A stretch of DNA of 5,027 nt from Patescibacteria group bacterium. GTDB taxonomy: Bacteria; Patescibacteria; Microgenomatia; Daviesbacterales; UBA10151. Below the pieces are notes generated by a model. That model searched no databases. It was not told the origin of the DNA and saw only the letters and a program-made list of their open reading frames with translations. Shown one piece after another: positions 1 through 5,027 of this stretch. Every line of letters begins with the position of its first letter. Position 1 is the stretch's first letter. The translations under genes were made by a program, and so were the position numbers. The stretch covers positions 1 through 5,027 of the forward strand of contig JAMDBX010000072.1 of NCBI GenBank assembly GCA_023487645.1, read 5' to 3'.

Positions 1-47
1 CAATATTTGGTAAAGCCAATATTGAAGGAGTCAGAGTAGAAAAATGA
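1..47 (+). CDS. C-terminal tail of an upstream gene (partial, unidentified)
   Basis: The frame starting at base 3 is open from the window edge and reads IFGKANIEGVRVEK before a TGA at 45-47. That stop overlaps the ATG of the next gene in an ATGA junction, the same arrangement seen at 553-556, which is the main reason to believe it is coding. A second open frame (base 1 to a TAG at 37-39, ending LKESE) cannot be excluded. The Gly-Lys-x-Asn-Ile-Glu-Gly tail is faintly like the end of isopentenyl phosphate kinases, which would suit the operon, but fourteen residues are too few to assign a family. It is probably the preceding member of the isoprenoid operon. Confidence 0.45.
   Translation, partial: IFGKANIEGVRVEK
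24..30 (+). promoter_or_regulatory. Shine-Dalgarno-like site GAAGGAG for the first Nudix gene
   Basis: GAAGGAG is the only strong anti-16S match placed before a gene in this window. It lies 13 bases before the ATG at 44, which is longer than the usual 5-9, so it may work weakly. It falls inside the tail of the upstream gene, consistent with translational coupling in an operon. The other genes here have no comparable site. Confidence 0.4.
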
Positions 48-556
48 ATAACGCTAGTAAAGAGTTATTTGTCCAAGTAGATAGTGGAAATAACATTGTT
101 GGACCAATCGAAAAAAATATATGCCACGCTCAAGGTATCCTGCATCGAACAGTTTCCATACTAGTTTTTGATACTCAAGGTGATTTATTAATGCAGTTAA
201 GGTCTAAAGAAAAAGATCTTTATCCTGGACTCTATACCCTTTCTGCAACAGGTCATGTTGACTGGACAACAAATGGTCCAGAAACTTACGAACAAGCAGC
301 ACAAAGAGAGTACGAAGAGGAACTAGGCAAAAAGCCTGCTAACCCTTTAGTCGCCAAATTTACTGCCGAATTTGATGCACCTGGACATCATACAATGCCT
401 ACAGTCTACTACACAACCGATGAAGGCCCTTTCAACCCGAACCTAAAAGAAGTTCAAAAAGTTGAATTTTTACCCTTAGAAAAAGTGAAAGAAATAGCAG
501 ACAGAATAACTCCTCCTTCTAGGATGGTCTTAGATAGATTAGGATTGATTCAATGA
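44..556 (+). CDS. IDI-like/YfcD-like Nudix hydrolase
   Basis: This is a 170-residue Nudix-fold protein. The Nudix box spans about residues 70-95 (G70-H71, E80, R88-E89, E92-E93, G95), with four extra residues between the first Gly and Glu compared with the canonical spacing. The N-terminal strand, the C27-H28 to H34 region and the LSATGH segment (67-71) resemble type 1 isopentenyl-diphosphate isomerase and E. coli YfcD. It is unlikely to be a working IDI: Thr69 occupies the position of the catalytic Cys, and the ENE motif carrying the second catalytic Glu is absent (HHTMPTVYY there instead). Hydrolysis of a nucleoside or prenyl diphosphate is therefore more likely, with the substrate unknown. 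It is cotranscribed with the mevalonate decarboxylase, overlapping it by ATGA. The start at 44 is the only reasonable one in frame. Confidence 0.88.
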   Translation: MNNASKELFVQVDSGNNIVGPIEKNICHAQGILHRTVSILVFDTQGDLLMQLRSKEKDLYPGLYTLSATGHVDWTTNGPETYEQAAQREYEEELGKKPANPLVAKFTAEFDAPGHHTMPTVYYTTDEGPFNPNLKEVQKVEFLPLEKVKEIADRITPPSRMVLDRLGLIQ

Positions 557-1533
557 TGAAAGCAACAGCTATTGCTCCCTCAAATATTGCCTTTACCAAA
601 TATTGGGGTAAAAAAGATGAAGTTTTAAGACTTCCGGAAAACGGCTCTGTTTCCATATGCCTTTCTAACCTTTTAACTACTACTACAGTTGAGTTTCAAA
701 AAGATCTAACCGAAGACTCTGTTACTCTAAACGGAGAGATCGAATCTGGTGAAGATTCAAGAGTCATAAAACACTTAGATAGGATTAGAAAATTGGCTGG
801 TATAGACACCAAAGCCAAGGTAGTCTCCAATAATAACTTTCCTGTGGGCACCGGCCTTTCTTCATCTGCCTCAGGCTTTGCAGCACTATCTTTGGCTGCT
901 TCAAAAGCTGCGGGACTAAATCTATCCGAGAAAGAATTGTCAATTTTAGCCCGTCAAGGTTCGGGTTCTGCCTGCAGGTCAATCCCCTCCGGTTTTGTAG
1001 AATGGCTGGACGGAGACACTTCTGAGACTTCAATTGCTGTACAAATTTTTCCGCCTGATTATTGGGATATTGCAGACGTGGTAGCCGTAGTCTCAACCGG
1101 TAAAAAAGATGTTCCCACAACCGTTGGCCAACAATCTGCTAAGTCTTCTCCCTTTATGGAGGTTAGGAAATCCCATATGAAACAAAAAAACGAGCTTGTT
1201 AAACAATTAATTAAGGATAAAAATTTTACTGCTTTTGGCCAATTGACAGAGTCAGAAGCTTTGGAGCTGCATGCCATTATGATCACCCAAACTCCCCCTC
1301 TAATCTATTGGCAGCCAAATACCGTTTTAATGATGAAACTCATTCAAAAATGGCGCTCTGAAGGCCTTCCGGTCTATTTTACGATCAACACCGGCCAGGA
1401 TGTGCATATTTTAGTTGAACAAAAAAATGTTAATGAGTTAAAAGAGAAGCTGGAAACTATAGAAGAAGTGAGAAATATTATTGTTAATACCCCCGGCGCA
1501 GGTGCAAGATTTTCCGAAAACCACCTATTTTAA
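553..1533 (+). CDS. mvaD: Diphosphomevalonate/phosphomevalonate decarboxylase (GHMP kinase superfamily)
   Basis: This 326-residue protein matches the usual family length. Family landmarks are the N-terminal APSNIAFTKYWGK (8-20), LPENGS (27-32), Arg70 in the helix that binds the substrate carboxylate, the GHMP ATP loop NFPVGTGLSSSASG (95-108), GSGSACRS (136-143) and GFVEW (147-151). The classical enzyme phosphorylates and decarboxylates mevalonate 5-diphosphate to IPP in the cytosol. The key oddity is in VYFTINTGQDVHIL (274-287): the classical family has FTxDAGPN there with an essential Asp, while this protein has Asn279 (AAC, 1387-1389) and an Asp four residues on. LPENGS instead of LPxNSS also departs from the classical enzyme. 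It may be a phosphomevalonate decarboxylase of the alternative pathway, or a diverged enzyme. Two Met codons (553, 556) are possible starts; the first gives the ATGA overlap. The HAD gene follows with a one-base overlap. Confidence 0.93.
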   Translation: MMKATAIAPSNIAFTKYWGKKDEVLRLPENGSVSICLSNLLTTTTVEFQKDLTEDSVTLNGEIESGEDSRVIKHLDRIRKLAGIDTKAKVVSNNNFPVGTGLSSSASGFAALSLAASKAAGLNLSEKELSILARQGSGSACRSIPSGFVEWLDGDTSETSIAVQIFPPDYWDIADVVAVVSTGKKDVPTTVGQQSAKSSPFMEVRKSHMKQKNELVKQLIKDKNFTAFGQLTESEALELHAIMITQTPPLIYWQPNTVLMMKLIQKWRSEGLPVYFTINTGQDVHILVEQKNVNELKEKLETIEEVRNIIVNTPGAGARFSENHLF

Positions 1534-2225
1534 TGAAAAAGTTAGCGCTTTTTGATATTGACGGTACTGTTTTACCGGGGGGATTTGGAATATTTTTTAT
1601 CGCAGAAAATTTAGCTAAATCCGGTTTGTTTAATAGCAAATACTTGGAAGAAATTTTAGAATTAAGAAACAAATACAGGGCCAGTCTAATCCCCTTTTCA
1701 TACTTTTCTCCTCAAGTAATGAAACAACTAGTCCAAGGCTTTAAGGGACAACGTTACAGTGTAGTTAACTCTCTTTCAAAAAAACACTTATTAACTTTAG
1801 AGGGATATTTTTATCCTTATGTAAAAGAGGTTATCAGAAAAATACGTAAAACTCATGACATCTATTTCATTACAGCAAACACTCAGTTTTATGCTAGCTT
1901 TTTTACTAATTACTACAAAGCCACAGGGTATAAGGCTAGTATTTTGCAGGTCAAAAATGATAAATTTACAGGAAAAATAAGTGGACCAAATTTTCATCCC
2001 AAACACAAAAAACAAGCCATCGGAGAACTTATACAAAGCTACGGTAAAATCGGTTCCATAGCATTTGGAGATGCTGAAACAGATTCATTAATGTTATCTG
2101 AGGTTGAAACCCCAATATGTATTAACCCAACTACTCCTTTAAAAGAAATTGCCCTAAAAAGGGGGTGGACAATTACTGATCACCTGAATGCTAAAAAAAT
2201 TTTCCGGTCTCTTTTAAAATCCTGA
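1533..2225 (+). CDS. HAD-IB family phosphatase-like hydrolase
   Basis: This 230-residue haloacid-dehalogenase-superfamily protein carries all four motifs. Motif I is FDIDGT (7-12; nucleophile D8, acid/base D10). Motif II is ITAN (113-116, T114). Motif III is a Lys at 159/160 in HPKHKKQAI. Motif IV is FGDAETD (178-184; D180, D184). The helical cap after motif I and the ending INPTTPLKEIALKRGW (197-212) match the SerB/CicA-like HAD-IB subfamily, which removes phosphate from small molecules. There is no membrane segment, so it is cytosolic. The ATG shares one base with the mvaD stop (TAATG), so it is almost surely translated together with the mevalonate genes. An isoprenoid monophosphate is a tempting substrate, but the sequence alone cannot tell it from phosphoserine or another phosphate. 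Its 3' end overlaps the convergent Nudix gene by 35 bp. Confidence 0.88.
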   Translation: MKKLALFDIDGTVLPGGFGIFFIAENLAKSGLFNSKYLEEILELRNKYRASLIPFSYFSPQVMKQLVQGFKGQRYSVVNSLSKKHLLTLEGYFYPYVKEVIRKIRKTHDIYFITANTQFYASFFTNYYKATGYKASILQVKNDKFTGKISGPNFHPKHKKQAIGELIQSYGKIGSIAFGDAETDSLMLSEVETPICINPTTPLKEIALKRGWTITDHLNAKKIFRSLLKS

Positions 2226-2721
2226 CTGCTTCTTTTGTCCAGGGAGTGTAGTTATCGGGATCGGTATTAAAGTCTTTTAAAAATTCTTTTTTATCAACCC
2301 ATTTATATTCATACCCAACATCGGGATTAAGTTTAACTTCGCCGTTATATTCCCCCACCAGTAAAACATCATGTTCGTTCTCACAAAGCGGCCCGATTTT
2401 GGCAAAGTAATTAAATTCTCCAACTTTTTTTACAGATATATCTTCAATTTCATATTCCTCTTTTAAAGCCCGCATGGTTGCCTCTTCTACTGTTTCATCC
2501 AGCCCATCACTTTTATGTAAAGGGTGTGTTGAGGCAGTAAAATCCCAAATATCATTAAAAACTTCGTGCTTGCGTCTTTGCAGAAGAATCTCACCTCTCT
2601 TGTTGTACACTAAAACAGTTACAGCCAGGTGTCTCCTACCCTCTCCGGTGTGTCCTATTTCTTTTGGGATATATTCTAAGAACTGACCGTTTTCGCTACA
2701 GGCTAAGATTGTTTGATTCAT
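2191..2721 (-). CDS. Type 1 isopentenyl-diphosphate isomerase-like Nudix protein (catalytic Cys replaced by Ser)
   Basis: This 176-residue Nudix protein aligns well with E. coli IDI-1, which interconverts IPP and DMAPP. Equivalents of the metal ligands are H24 and H31 (spacing HTGEGRRH as in IDI), H66, E89 of the Nudix helix, and E114 and E116 in CENE. The active-site Trp is kept (W161 in YTPW) and Y105 matches IDI Tyr104. The catalytic Cys of NSVCGHP is replaced: the segment here reads TASTHP with Ser64 (TCA on the minus strand, 2530-2532). In studied IDI-1 enzymes this Cys is central to catalysis, so the protein is either a Ser-variant isomerase, a poor one, or a repurposed Nudix hydrolase. 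It starts 16 bases after the dsbA stop with no Shine-Dalgarno sequence. Its end converges on the HAD gene of the mevalonate operon. Confidence 0.88.
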   Translation of the reverse strand: MNQTILACSENGQFLEYIPKEIGHTGEGRRHLAVTVLVYNKRGEILLQRRKHEVFNDIWDFTASTHPLHKSDGLDETVEEATMRALKEEYEIEDISVKKVGEFNYFAKIGPLCENEHDVLLVGEYNGEVKLNPDVGYEYKWVDKKEFLKDFNTDPDNYTPWTKEAVRILKETGKFF

Positions 2722-2737
2722 AAGGGTTTCGAGGAGA

Positions 2738-3553
2738 TTACTTGCCCAATGCTGACTTTACAGCCGATTCCATGTCTGTGTAACTGTATGCCCCCGCAAA
2801 TTGGTTTGCATTAAGATAAAATCCCGGTGTGCCGTTAATACCGATACTTGAGGCAAGTGAAATATCTTCTTTTAGTTTGTTGTCATACTTACCGCTATCC
2901 AGGCACTGTTTCATTGTCCCAGGATCAAATACGGGCTGAAGGAAATCAGCAAGCTCTTGTGACTTTGTTTTGTCGTTTTTAACTTTATTATTCAAAAGAT
3001 CATATCCCGAAGAGCCCATCAGCAAATCGTGGACTTCCCAAAACCTGCCTTTTTCAAAAGCGCAATACATTGCTTTTGTCCCCATCTCCCCATTACCATG
3101 ACCGGGGGTATAAATATATGCAAAAGAGGCTTTACCTGCTTCTACCAATTTCTTAATTTCAGGCACAGGCGGAACATAAGTACCTCCATCAGCAACAAGA
3201 CTAAACCTTTGCCCTGCCTGTTTATTCAGTTCGGGATTTTTGCCGGCAGCAATATGGCAATAAGGACAGCTTGGGTCTGCAACTTCAATGATAACCAGTT
3301 TACTGTTGGTATCTCCAAACTTTATGGCACTTTTATTAAATACGCTTTTGACCTGGTCTAAACTTGCAGCCGGCGGGGGTGTGGGTTGAGCAGGCTGTGG
3401 TGAGGCTTGTTGGGTAACCTGAGCTTGAGTTGTGGTTTTTGGGCCAATTTTAATAATCCCTCCGTGTATTAAGATTGTGATTGCAACAATAAGTGAGCCT
3501 ACTAAAATTGCGCTGGGAGTAGAATATAAAGGATTTATACTGTTATTTTTCAT
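2738..3553 (-). CDS. Membrane-anchored DsbA-like thiol:disulfide oxidoreductase
   Basis: This 271-residue protein has an N-terminal membrane anchor (about 14-36, Ile/Leu/Val-rich), a Gln/Pro/Thr-rich linker (about 39-63) and a DsbA/thioredoxin-fold domain (about 66-270). The redox site is C96-P-Y-C99, and the cis-Pro loop is GTPGFYLN (T242-P243). The helical insertion carries two further cysteines, C164 and C217, which may form a second disulfide. The short basic N-terminus before the anchor predicts that the catalytic domain faces outside the cell, where it would oxidise or isomerise disulfides of exported proteins. Such anchored DsbA proteins are common in Patescibacteria. No VKOR or DsbB partner gene is in view. 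A promoter lies directly upstream, and the ATG at 3551-3553 has no Shine-Dalgarno sequence, suggesting a leaderless or very short 5' leader. Confidence 0.92.
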   Translation of the reverse strand: MKNNSINPLYSTPSAILVGSLIVAITILIHGGIIKIGPKTTTQAQVTQQASPQPAQPTPPPAASLDQVKSVFNKSAIKFGDTNSKLVIIEVADPSCPYCHIAAGKNPELNKQAGQRFSLVADGGTYVPPVPEIKKLVEAGKASFAYIYTPGHGNGEMGTKAMYCAFEKGRFWEVHDLLMGSSGYDLLNNKVKNDKTKSQELADFLQPVFDPGTMKQCLDSGKYDNKLKEDISLASSIGINGTPGFYLNANQFAGAYSYTDMESAVKSALGK

Positions 3554-3561
3554 GTTTGTTT

Positions 3562-3590
3562 AGTTTAATTTAGTTGGCCTCAACTGTCAA
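3562..3590 (-). promoter_or_regulatory. Predicted sigma70-type promoter for dsbA (and the downstream Nudix gene)
   Basis: On the minus strand a perfect TTGACA (3590-3585) is followed by a 17-base spacer and TAAACT (3567-3562), which matches TATAAT at four of six positions including the first two and the last. Only eight bases separate the -10 box from the dsbA ATG, so transcription would begin at or just before the start codon. The spacer holds a short dyad, AGTTG/CAACT around a four-base centre (3572-3585), that could be an operator. This is a sequence match only. Confidence 0.5.
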
Positions 3591-3601
3591 TCTGTATCGT
3601 G

Positions 3602-4183
3602 TCAATTAAACTGGTTTTGGGCTTTTTCTATTCCCTCCTTAAGTAATATTTCTAAAGCTTTTAAGCCTTGCTTGAGCATATGTTTTACCTGAGATTTCTC
3701 ATTTGATAAAAATTCTTCCAATACAAAATCCTCTGCCGAGAAAGAGATTCTTTTGTGCTCGCCGCTGTGTGATTTTTCATTACCAATCCCAAGCCTAACC
3801 CTGACAAACTGGTCTGTCCCCAAATTTTGAATTACCGACTCCACACCATGATGGCCTGCACCGCTTCCCCCTAACCTGACTTTAATTTTGCCTAAATGCA
3901 AGTCCAGGTCATCATGAATAACAATAACATCCTCAGGGTTTATTTTGTAAAACCGGGATATTAAGCCAACTGCCATTCCGGAGTGATTCATGTAAGTTTG
4001 GGGTTTAACCAAAAGCAAGCTGTCTGCTTTAATAATTTCCGCCTTAAATTTTTCCTCCATCTTCCATTCCCTGTTTTCTACCTCTATTTTCCTAACAAAT
4101 TCATTCACCAGCTCAAACCCTAAATTATGCCTGGTATTTAAATATTTATCCTCAGGATTTCCAAGACCTACTATTAGTTTCAT
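3602..4183 (-). CDS. pth: Peptidyl-tRNA hydrolase
   Basis: This 193-residue protein has the full length of bacterial Pth, which cleaves peptidyl-tRNA released from stalled ribosomes in the cytosol. Signature segments are VGLGNPEDKYLNTRHNLGF (5-23) with N9 and catalytic H19, KPQTYMNHSG (60-69) with N66, VIHDDLDL (88-95) with D91 partnering the His, and GSGAGHHGVESVIQNLG (106-122). One variation stands out: E. coli Asn114, a tRNA/substrate contact in GGHNG, is His112 here. The rest of the active site is intact, so activity is expected. The basic C-terminal helix is present. The gene is 44 bases downstream of the IMPase gene and about 50 bases upstream of dsbA. Its start lies five bases after a large inverted repeat, with no clear Shine-Dalgarno sequence. 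Confidence 0.97.
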   Translation of the reverse strand: MKLIVGLGNPEDKYLNTRHNLGFELVNEFVRKIEVENREWKMEEKFKAEIIKADSLLLVKPQTYMNHSGMAVGLISRFYKINPEDVIVIHDDLDLHLGKIKVRLGGSGAGHHGVESVIQNLGTDQFVRVRLGIGNEKSHSGEHKRISFSAEDFVLEEFLSNEKSQVKHMLKQGLKALEILLKEGIEKAQNQFN

Positions 4184-4188
4184 AAATT

Positions 4189-4250
4189 AGTCTCTAGTCG
4201 CCAGAGTCTCGGGACTAGTGATTTTTTCTAGACTCTTGACTCTAGAGACT
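4189..4250 (-). repeat. Nested inverted repeat between the IMPase gene and pth
   Basis: An outer perfect 9-bp arm pair, AGTCTCTAG at 4189-4197 and CTAGAGACT at 4242-4250, encloses an inner perfect 7-bp pair, AGAGTCT at 4203-4209 and AGACTCT at 4230-4236. Symmetric five-base internal loops separate them, and the terminal loop has 20 bases. Many GACT/CTAG/GAGTC units make it look like a degenerate short-repeat patch. In minus-strand RNA the structure begins in the last codons of the IMPase gene, includes its stop codon and ends five bases before the pth ATG. No U-tract follows, so an intrinsic terminator is unlikely. It could affect RNA stability or pth translation, or be a mobile short repeat. 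Confidence 0.7.
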
Positions 4251-5019
4251 TGTCACTATTTTTCAGCACCTCCAAAATTTGTTCATGTATCAAACCATTA
4301 GAGGCTACTATATCAAGCCTTTTTTTACTCCAATCCGGCTCATTTCCCTCTAAATCAGTTACTTTTCCTCCTGCTTCCTCAACTAATAACACTCCAGCAG
4401 CTACATCCCAAATATTAGCATCATTAGGAAAACCATCCAACATTCCTTGAGCCACAAAAGTAAGATGTAAAGCAGTTGCACAAAGAGCATACTGATAAAG
4501 AGTTCTATACATTAATGGCACCATATAAGTATCAACTTTCCTTTTTCTACTATTAGCATGACCAAAATCTACTGCCATCACAGCATTTTGTAATTTATCT
4601 ACTAAACTAACCTTTATTTTCTGATCATTCATAAAAGCCCCCTTCCCTTTTTGAGCAACATACATCTTATCTTCGGTTACCCAATAAATCACTCCTAATA
4701 CTGGTTTCATTTGCTCAAGTAAAGCGATTGAAACTACAAAAAAGGGCATATCTGTAGCAAAGGATATTGTCCCATCCAAAGGATCAATTACCCAAGTATA
4801 TTCTGATCCTCTATTATTCTGACCATTCTCCTCTGCAATTATGTCATGAGTTGGAAATTCTTTGGTAAGAATACTAGTAATTATTTTTTCTGCTTCTAAA
4901 TCGGCTTGGGTGGCAAAATTGGTTCTATCCCCTTTTTCGAAATGATGGTGTTTTTGACCATAAAAACCTAATATTATTTTTCCAGCTTCTTTAGCTGCTT
5001 TTTTGGCTATTTCTAAAAA
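4228..5019 (-). CDS. Inositol-monophosphatase (SuhB-like) family protein, 5' end missing a start codon
   Basis: The open frame encodes 263 residues, normal for Mg-dependent IMPase-fold phosphatases. Family motifs in order, numbered from the first codon after an in-frame stop: FLEIAKKAAKEAG helix (1-13), TQAD (37-40), AEEN (62-65, metal ligand E63), WVIDPLDGTISF (76-87, metal ligands D79 and D82), and NIWDVAAGVLLVEEAGG further on with metal ligand D205. No ATG, GTG, TTG or CTG occurs before the TTG inside PLDGT (4777-4779), and a start there would lose essential residues. TAG lies at 5020-5022, directly before the first helix. The gene may start at a rare ATA (5008-5010), be a recent pseudogene or carry a sequencing error. 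The final residues KSLESRV are encoded by the repeat patch and extend past the usual end. The substrate is unknown. Confidence 0.8.
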   Translation of the reverse strand, partial: FLEIAKKAAKEAGKIILGFYGQKHHHFEKGDRTNFATQADLEAEKIITSILTKEFPTHDIIAEENGQNNRGSEYTWVIDPLDGTISFATDMPFFVVSIALLEQMKPVLGVIYWVTEDKMYVAQKGKGAFMNDQKIKVSLVDKLQNAVMAVDFGHANSRKRKVDTYMVPLMYRTLYQYALCATALHLTFVAQGMLDGFPNDANIWDVAAGVLLVEEAGGKVTDLEGNEPDWSKKRLDIVASNGLIHEQILEVLKNSDKSLESRV

Positions 5020-5027
5020 CTAATCTT

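Noticed and set aside
1..24. Inverted repeat CAATATT...AATATTG as an operator or terminator
   Set aside because: It most likely lies inside the 3' coding end of the upstream gene, is AT-rich and short (7 bp), and has no T-tract. It may be chance.
785..1286. Minus-strand open frames inside mvaD (785-1120, 1059-1286)
   Set aside because: They lie fully within a well-conserved plus-strand gene and show no recognisable motifs.
1484..2036. Minus-strand open frames at 1484-1672 and 1797-2036
   Set aside because: They are antisense to mvaD and the HAD gene, whose catalytic motifs fix the coding strand, and have no domain features.
2191..2260. Bidirectional terminator between the convergent genes
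   Set aside because: The stretch has A and T runs but no convincing GC-containing stem, and most of it is coding on both strands.
2474..3361. Plus-strand open frames at 2474-2686 and 3029-3361
   Set aside because: They are antisense to the IDI-like and DsbA-like genes. The cysteine-rich products look random.
4250..4450. Plus-strand open frame at 4250-4450
   Set aside because: It is antisense to the IMPase gene, which carries clear family motifs there.
4228..4779. IMPase gene beginning at the TTG at 4777-4779
   Set aside because: That TTG encodes the Leu in the metal-binding PLDGT motif. Starting there would remove E63 and D79 and the N-terminal helices, while conserved family sequence continues upstream to 5019.
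1..5027. CRISPR array, tRNA, rRNA, IS element or phage genes
   Set aside because: No regularly spaced repeats, cloverleaf-like segments, transposase motifs or phage proteins were seen, and nearly all the window is covered by metabolic genes.

Overview
The window looks like a piece of a small-genome bacterium, most likely a member of the Patescibacteria (Candidate Phyla Radiation, perhaps Microgenomates). This is inferred from the AT-rich sequence, tightly packed genes with 1-4 base overlaps, near absence of Shine-Dalgarno sequences, a membrane-anchored DsbA-like protein with a Pro/Gln-rich linker, and bacterial mevalonate-pathway genes. TGA, TAG and TAA all end genes here and no TGA lies inside a reading frame, so the standard bacterial code fits. 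No phylogenetic marker was tested, so the assignment is tentative.

Left half, plus strand (1-2225): a compact isoprenoid operon. It starts with the last codons of an unidentified upstream gene (to 47). Then come an IDI-like Nudix hydrolase (44-556), a mevalonate-pathway decarboxylase of the MvaD family (553-1533) and a HAD-IB phosphatase-like protein (1533-2225). Every junction overlaps: ATGA, ATGA, then TAATG.

Right half, minus strand (read right to left): an inositol-monophosphatase family gene (about 5019-4228), peptidyl-tRNA hydrolase pth (4183-3602), a membrane-anchored DsbA-like thiol oxidoreductase (3553-2738) and a second Nudix protein close to type 1 isopentenyl-diphosphate isomerase (2721-2191). 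The last gene converges on the HAD gene and the two coding ends overlap by 35 bp. A good sigma70-type promoter precedes dsbA so closely that its mRNA would be nearly leaderless. A nested inverted repeat fills the gap between the IMPase gene and pth.

The most interesting thread is the isoprenoid chemistry. The decarboxylase has Asn where the classical family has its catalytic Asp. The IDI-like protein keeps the metal ligands, the ENE motif and the active-site Trp of IDI-1 but has Ser for the catalytic Cys. The other Nudix protein has Thr at that position and lacks the ENE motif. Together with the HAD phosphatase this suggests a non-standard or diverged mevalonate branch, for example decarboxylation of phosphomevalonate followed by an isopentenyl phosphate kinase. 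That is a hypothesis and is not shown by the window. Separately, the IMPase frame has no usable start codon: an in-frame TAG sits directly before the conserved N-terminal helix.
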